The notes under the pieces: model-generated
Databases searched by the model: none
Seen by the model: only the letters and a program-made list of their open reading frames with translations
What the model was told of the DNA's origin: nothing
Shown: positions 4,594 to 6,043 of the stretch, piece by piece
Layout of the letters: each line of letters begins with the position of its first letter
How positions within the stretch are numbered: position 1 is the stretch's first letter
Made by a program: the position numbers and the translations under genes
Assembly: GCA_945875065.1 (NCBI GenBank)
Contig: CAMCJC010000174.1
Coordinates: forward strand, 1 to 6,043
Source: an uncultured Propionibacteriaceae bacterium
GTDB taxonomy: Bacteria > Actinomycetota > Actinomycetes > Propionibacteriales > Propionibacteriaceae
DNA length: 6,043 bases
Reading direction: 5' to 3'

Positions 4594-6043
4594 AAGGCCG
4601 CCCGCTGAGGTCTCCTTGTACTTGGAGAGCATGTCGATGCCGGTTTGACGCATCGTCTCGATGACCGCGTCGAAGCTCACTTTGTGCCTGCCGTCGCCCC
4701 ACATCGCCATCCGCGCCGCATTGATGGCTTTGATGGCGGCGACGGCGTTTCTTTCGATGCAGGGCACCTGTACGAGGCCCGCGACCGGGTCACAGGTGAG
4801 CCCCAGGTGATGTTCCATCGCTATCTCGGCAGCGTTCTCGACCTGGTTCGGGGTGCCGCCGACCGCCTGCGTCAACCCCGCCGCCGCCATGGCCGCTGCC
4901 GAACCCACCTCGCCCTGGCAGCCGACCTCGGCACCCGCGATGGATGCATTGTTCTTGATCAACGATCCGATGGCGGTGGCGGCCAGCAGGAAGTCGTGGA
5001 CGGCATGGCGCCGCTGGACCGCTCTCGGATTCGGGTCGGCGGCGTCGATGCGGTACGGCATGAGGCCACGCGCGTCCACTGGGGAGAACACCCCGAACGG
5101 GGCCCCGGCCTCGGGGCAGCACGTGATGAGATAGCCGAGGACTCCCGGGATGACGCCGGCCGCACCGTTGGTCGGGGCGGTAACTACTCGGTGCCCGGCG
5201 GCGTTCTCCTCGTTGACCGCGAGGGAGTACAGGTTCACCCAATCCATGGCGCGCATCGGGTCGACGGCGGTAGCGGCCCAGAGGCGGGCTGCGGGGTCAG
5301 CCGTCAATCGGCCATCGGTGCGTTCGGTGAGCCGCGCGGCCAGAGCCTTCGCGCGGCGCGGCACCCGAAGTACCCCGGGCAAGACGCCGTCGGCGACCAG
5401 ACCGGCGTCGATGCAGTCGAGCATCGTGTTGGCCACCATGTCGAGATGGGCGTCAAGCTCTTCAGGGCTGTGCCGGGCGAGCTCGTTACGCCTGGTCACT
5501 TCGGCGACGCTGAGCTCAGTCGCCCCGCAAGCCGCCATGAGTTCGGCGGCGGTGGTGAACGAGTGAGGCAGGTCGGCGATGATACGACGCGGCGTCGTGA
5601 GCGGCTCGACGACCGGGACCAGCGGGTCGTCGTTAACCTGCACATCGACGAACCCGCCGCCGATCGAGTAGTACGTGGTAGCTAGGATGCGGTCGCCGTT
5701 GAGTGCGGTCAGCGTCAGGGCGTTGGCGTGATGCGGTAACTGGAGGTCCGGTAGGAAGTAAACGTCGCGCTGGTACTCGAACGGGACTGCCCCGATGCCG
5801 GGCACCGTGATCGCCCCTTGCCCATCGATCTCACCCATGATCGACTCGACCGTTCCGATGGCGACGCTCTCGGGCTGATGCCCGGCGAGTCCCAGCAGGA
5901 CAGCCCGATCCGTGGCGTGACCGCGCCCGGTGGCCCCGAGCGAGCCCATCAGCTCTATCGTCAGGCGATCCGGCGGGAACCCGAGGGCAGGAAGCTGCGC
6001 GGCGAAGTGGGCGGCTGCCCGCATCGGGCCGACGGTATGGGAC
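4570..6043 (-). CDS. sdaA: L-serine ammonia-lyase (L-serine dehydratase), single-chain iron-sulfur type, 5' end cut by window
   Basis: This cytoplasmic enzyme converts L-serine to pyruvate and ammonia using a [4Fe-4S] cluster. Reading in from the right edge, the codons give SHTVGPM, the conserved N-terminal motif of the family. The gene therefore runs off the window, with about 17 residues missing, and the ATG at 6024 is internal. Numbering from that Met, other signatures are GSLGATGRGHATD near residue 28, NEEN and APTNGAAG before residue 290, and the cluster cysteines Cys369 (GCQGEVG), Cys411 (LTCDP) and Cys422 (VPCIERN). Their spacings of 42 and 11 match the Legionella enzyme as I remember it. 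The protein ends in Cys484 (NVVEC), 62 residues after the third cluster cysteine, also as in that enzyme. The projected full length is near 507 residues, against about 454-461 usually; extra segments lie near 235-250 and 305-338. It is convergent with the membrane protein gene. Its promoter lies outside the window. Confidence 0.95.
   Translation of the reverse strand, partial: SHTVGPMRAAAHFAAQLPALGFPPDRLTIELMGSLGATGRGHATDRAVLLGLAGHQPESVAIGTVESIMGEIDGQGAITVPGIGAVPFEYQRDVYFLPDLQLPHHANALTLTALNGDRILATTYYSIGGGFVDVQVNDDPLVPVVEPLTTPRRIIADLPHSFTTAAELMAACGATELSVAEVTRRNELARHSPEELDAHLDMVANTMLDCIDAGLVADGVLPGVLRVPRRAKALAARLTERTDGRLTADPAARLWAATAVDPMRAMDWVNLYSLAVNEENAAGHRVVTAPTNGAAGVIPGVLGYLITCCPEAGAPFGVFSPVDARGLMPYRIDAADPNPRAVQRRHAVHDFLLAATAIGSLIKNNASIAGAEVGCQGEVGSAAAMAAAGLTQAVGGTPNQVENAAEIAMEHHLGLTCDPVAGLVQVPCIERNAVAAIKAINAARMAMWGDGRHKVSFDAVIETMRQTGIDMLSKYKETSAGGLAVNVVEC

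Noticed and set aside
4645..5685. Plus-strand open frame of 346 codons opposite the serine dehydratase
   Set aside because: It is antisense to an unambiguous enzyme gene, with no motif and a composition typical of a shadow frame.

Overview
The window looks like part of a high-GC actinobacterial (Actinomycetota) chromosome. Codons are mostly G/C-ended, the genes are closely packed, and three gene families fit that group: a DipZ-type CcdA/TlpA fusion, a PhoB-type two-component pair, and a single-chain iron-sulfur L-serine dehydratase. I cannot name the genus from sequence alone.

Positions 1-3726 form one tight plus-strand gene run. It opens with the 3' part of a small thioredoxin-fold protein, whose true start probably lies off the left edge. 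Three bases later comes a full-length DipZ thiol-disulfide transporter/reductase. A response regulator follows, starting just after the dipZ stop or slightly inside it, and its stop codon overlaps the start of a histidine kinase (ATGA). The spacing suggests co-transcription and translational coupling. The two redox proteins would move and use reductant outside the membrane. The kinase has three membrane helices and almost no extracellular domain, so it probably reads a membrane or envelope signal and phosphorylates the regulator. A link between this pair and envelope redox state is inferred from position only.

Positions 3789-4556, after a 62-base gap, encode a four-helix membrane protein of unknown function with a long Pro/Gln-rich cytoplasmic tail. 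It is on the same strand and could be a distal operon member or have its own promoter.

Positions 4570-6043 hold, on the minus strand and convergent to the above, a single-chain [4Fe-4S] L-serine ammonia-lyase. Its 5' end is cut by the right edge: the codons at the edge spell the conserved SHTVGPM motif. It appears to carry two extra segments compared with the usual family length. Only 13 bases separate the two convergent stop codons.

I see no tRNA, rRNA, CRISPR array, insertion sequence or phage gene. The most notable points are the redox/two-component gene block, the SGDKM repeat and missing cis-proline of the first protein, the serine dehydratase insertions, and the internal pseudo-repeat of the membrane protein. 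None of these amounts to a clearly new system.
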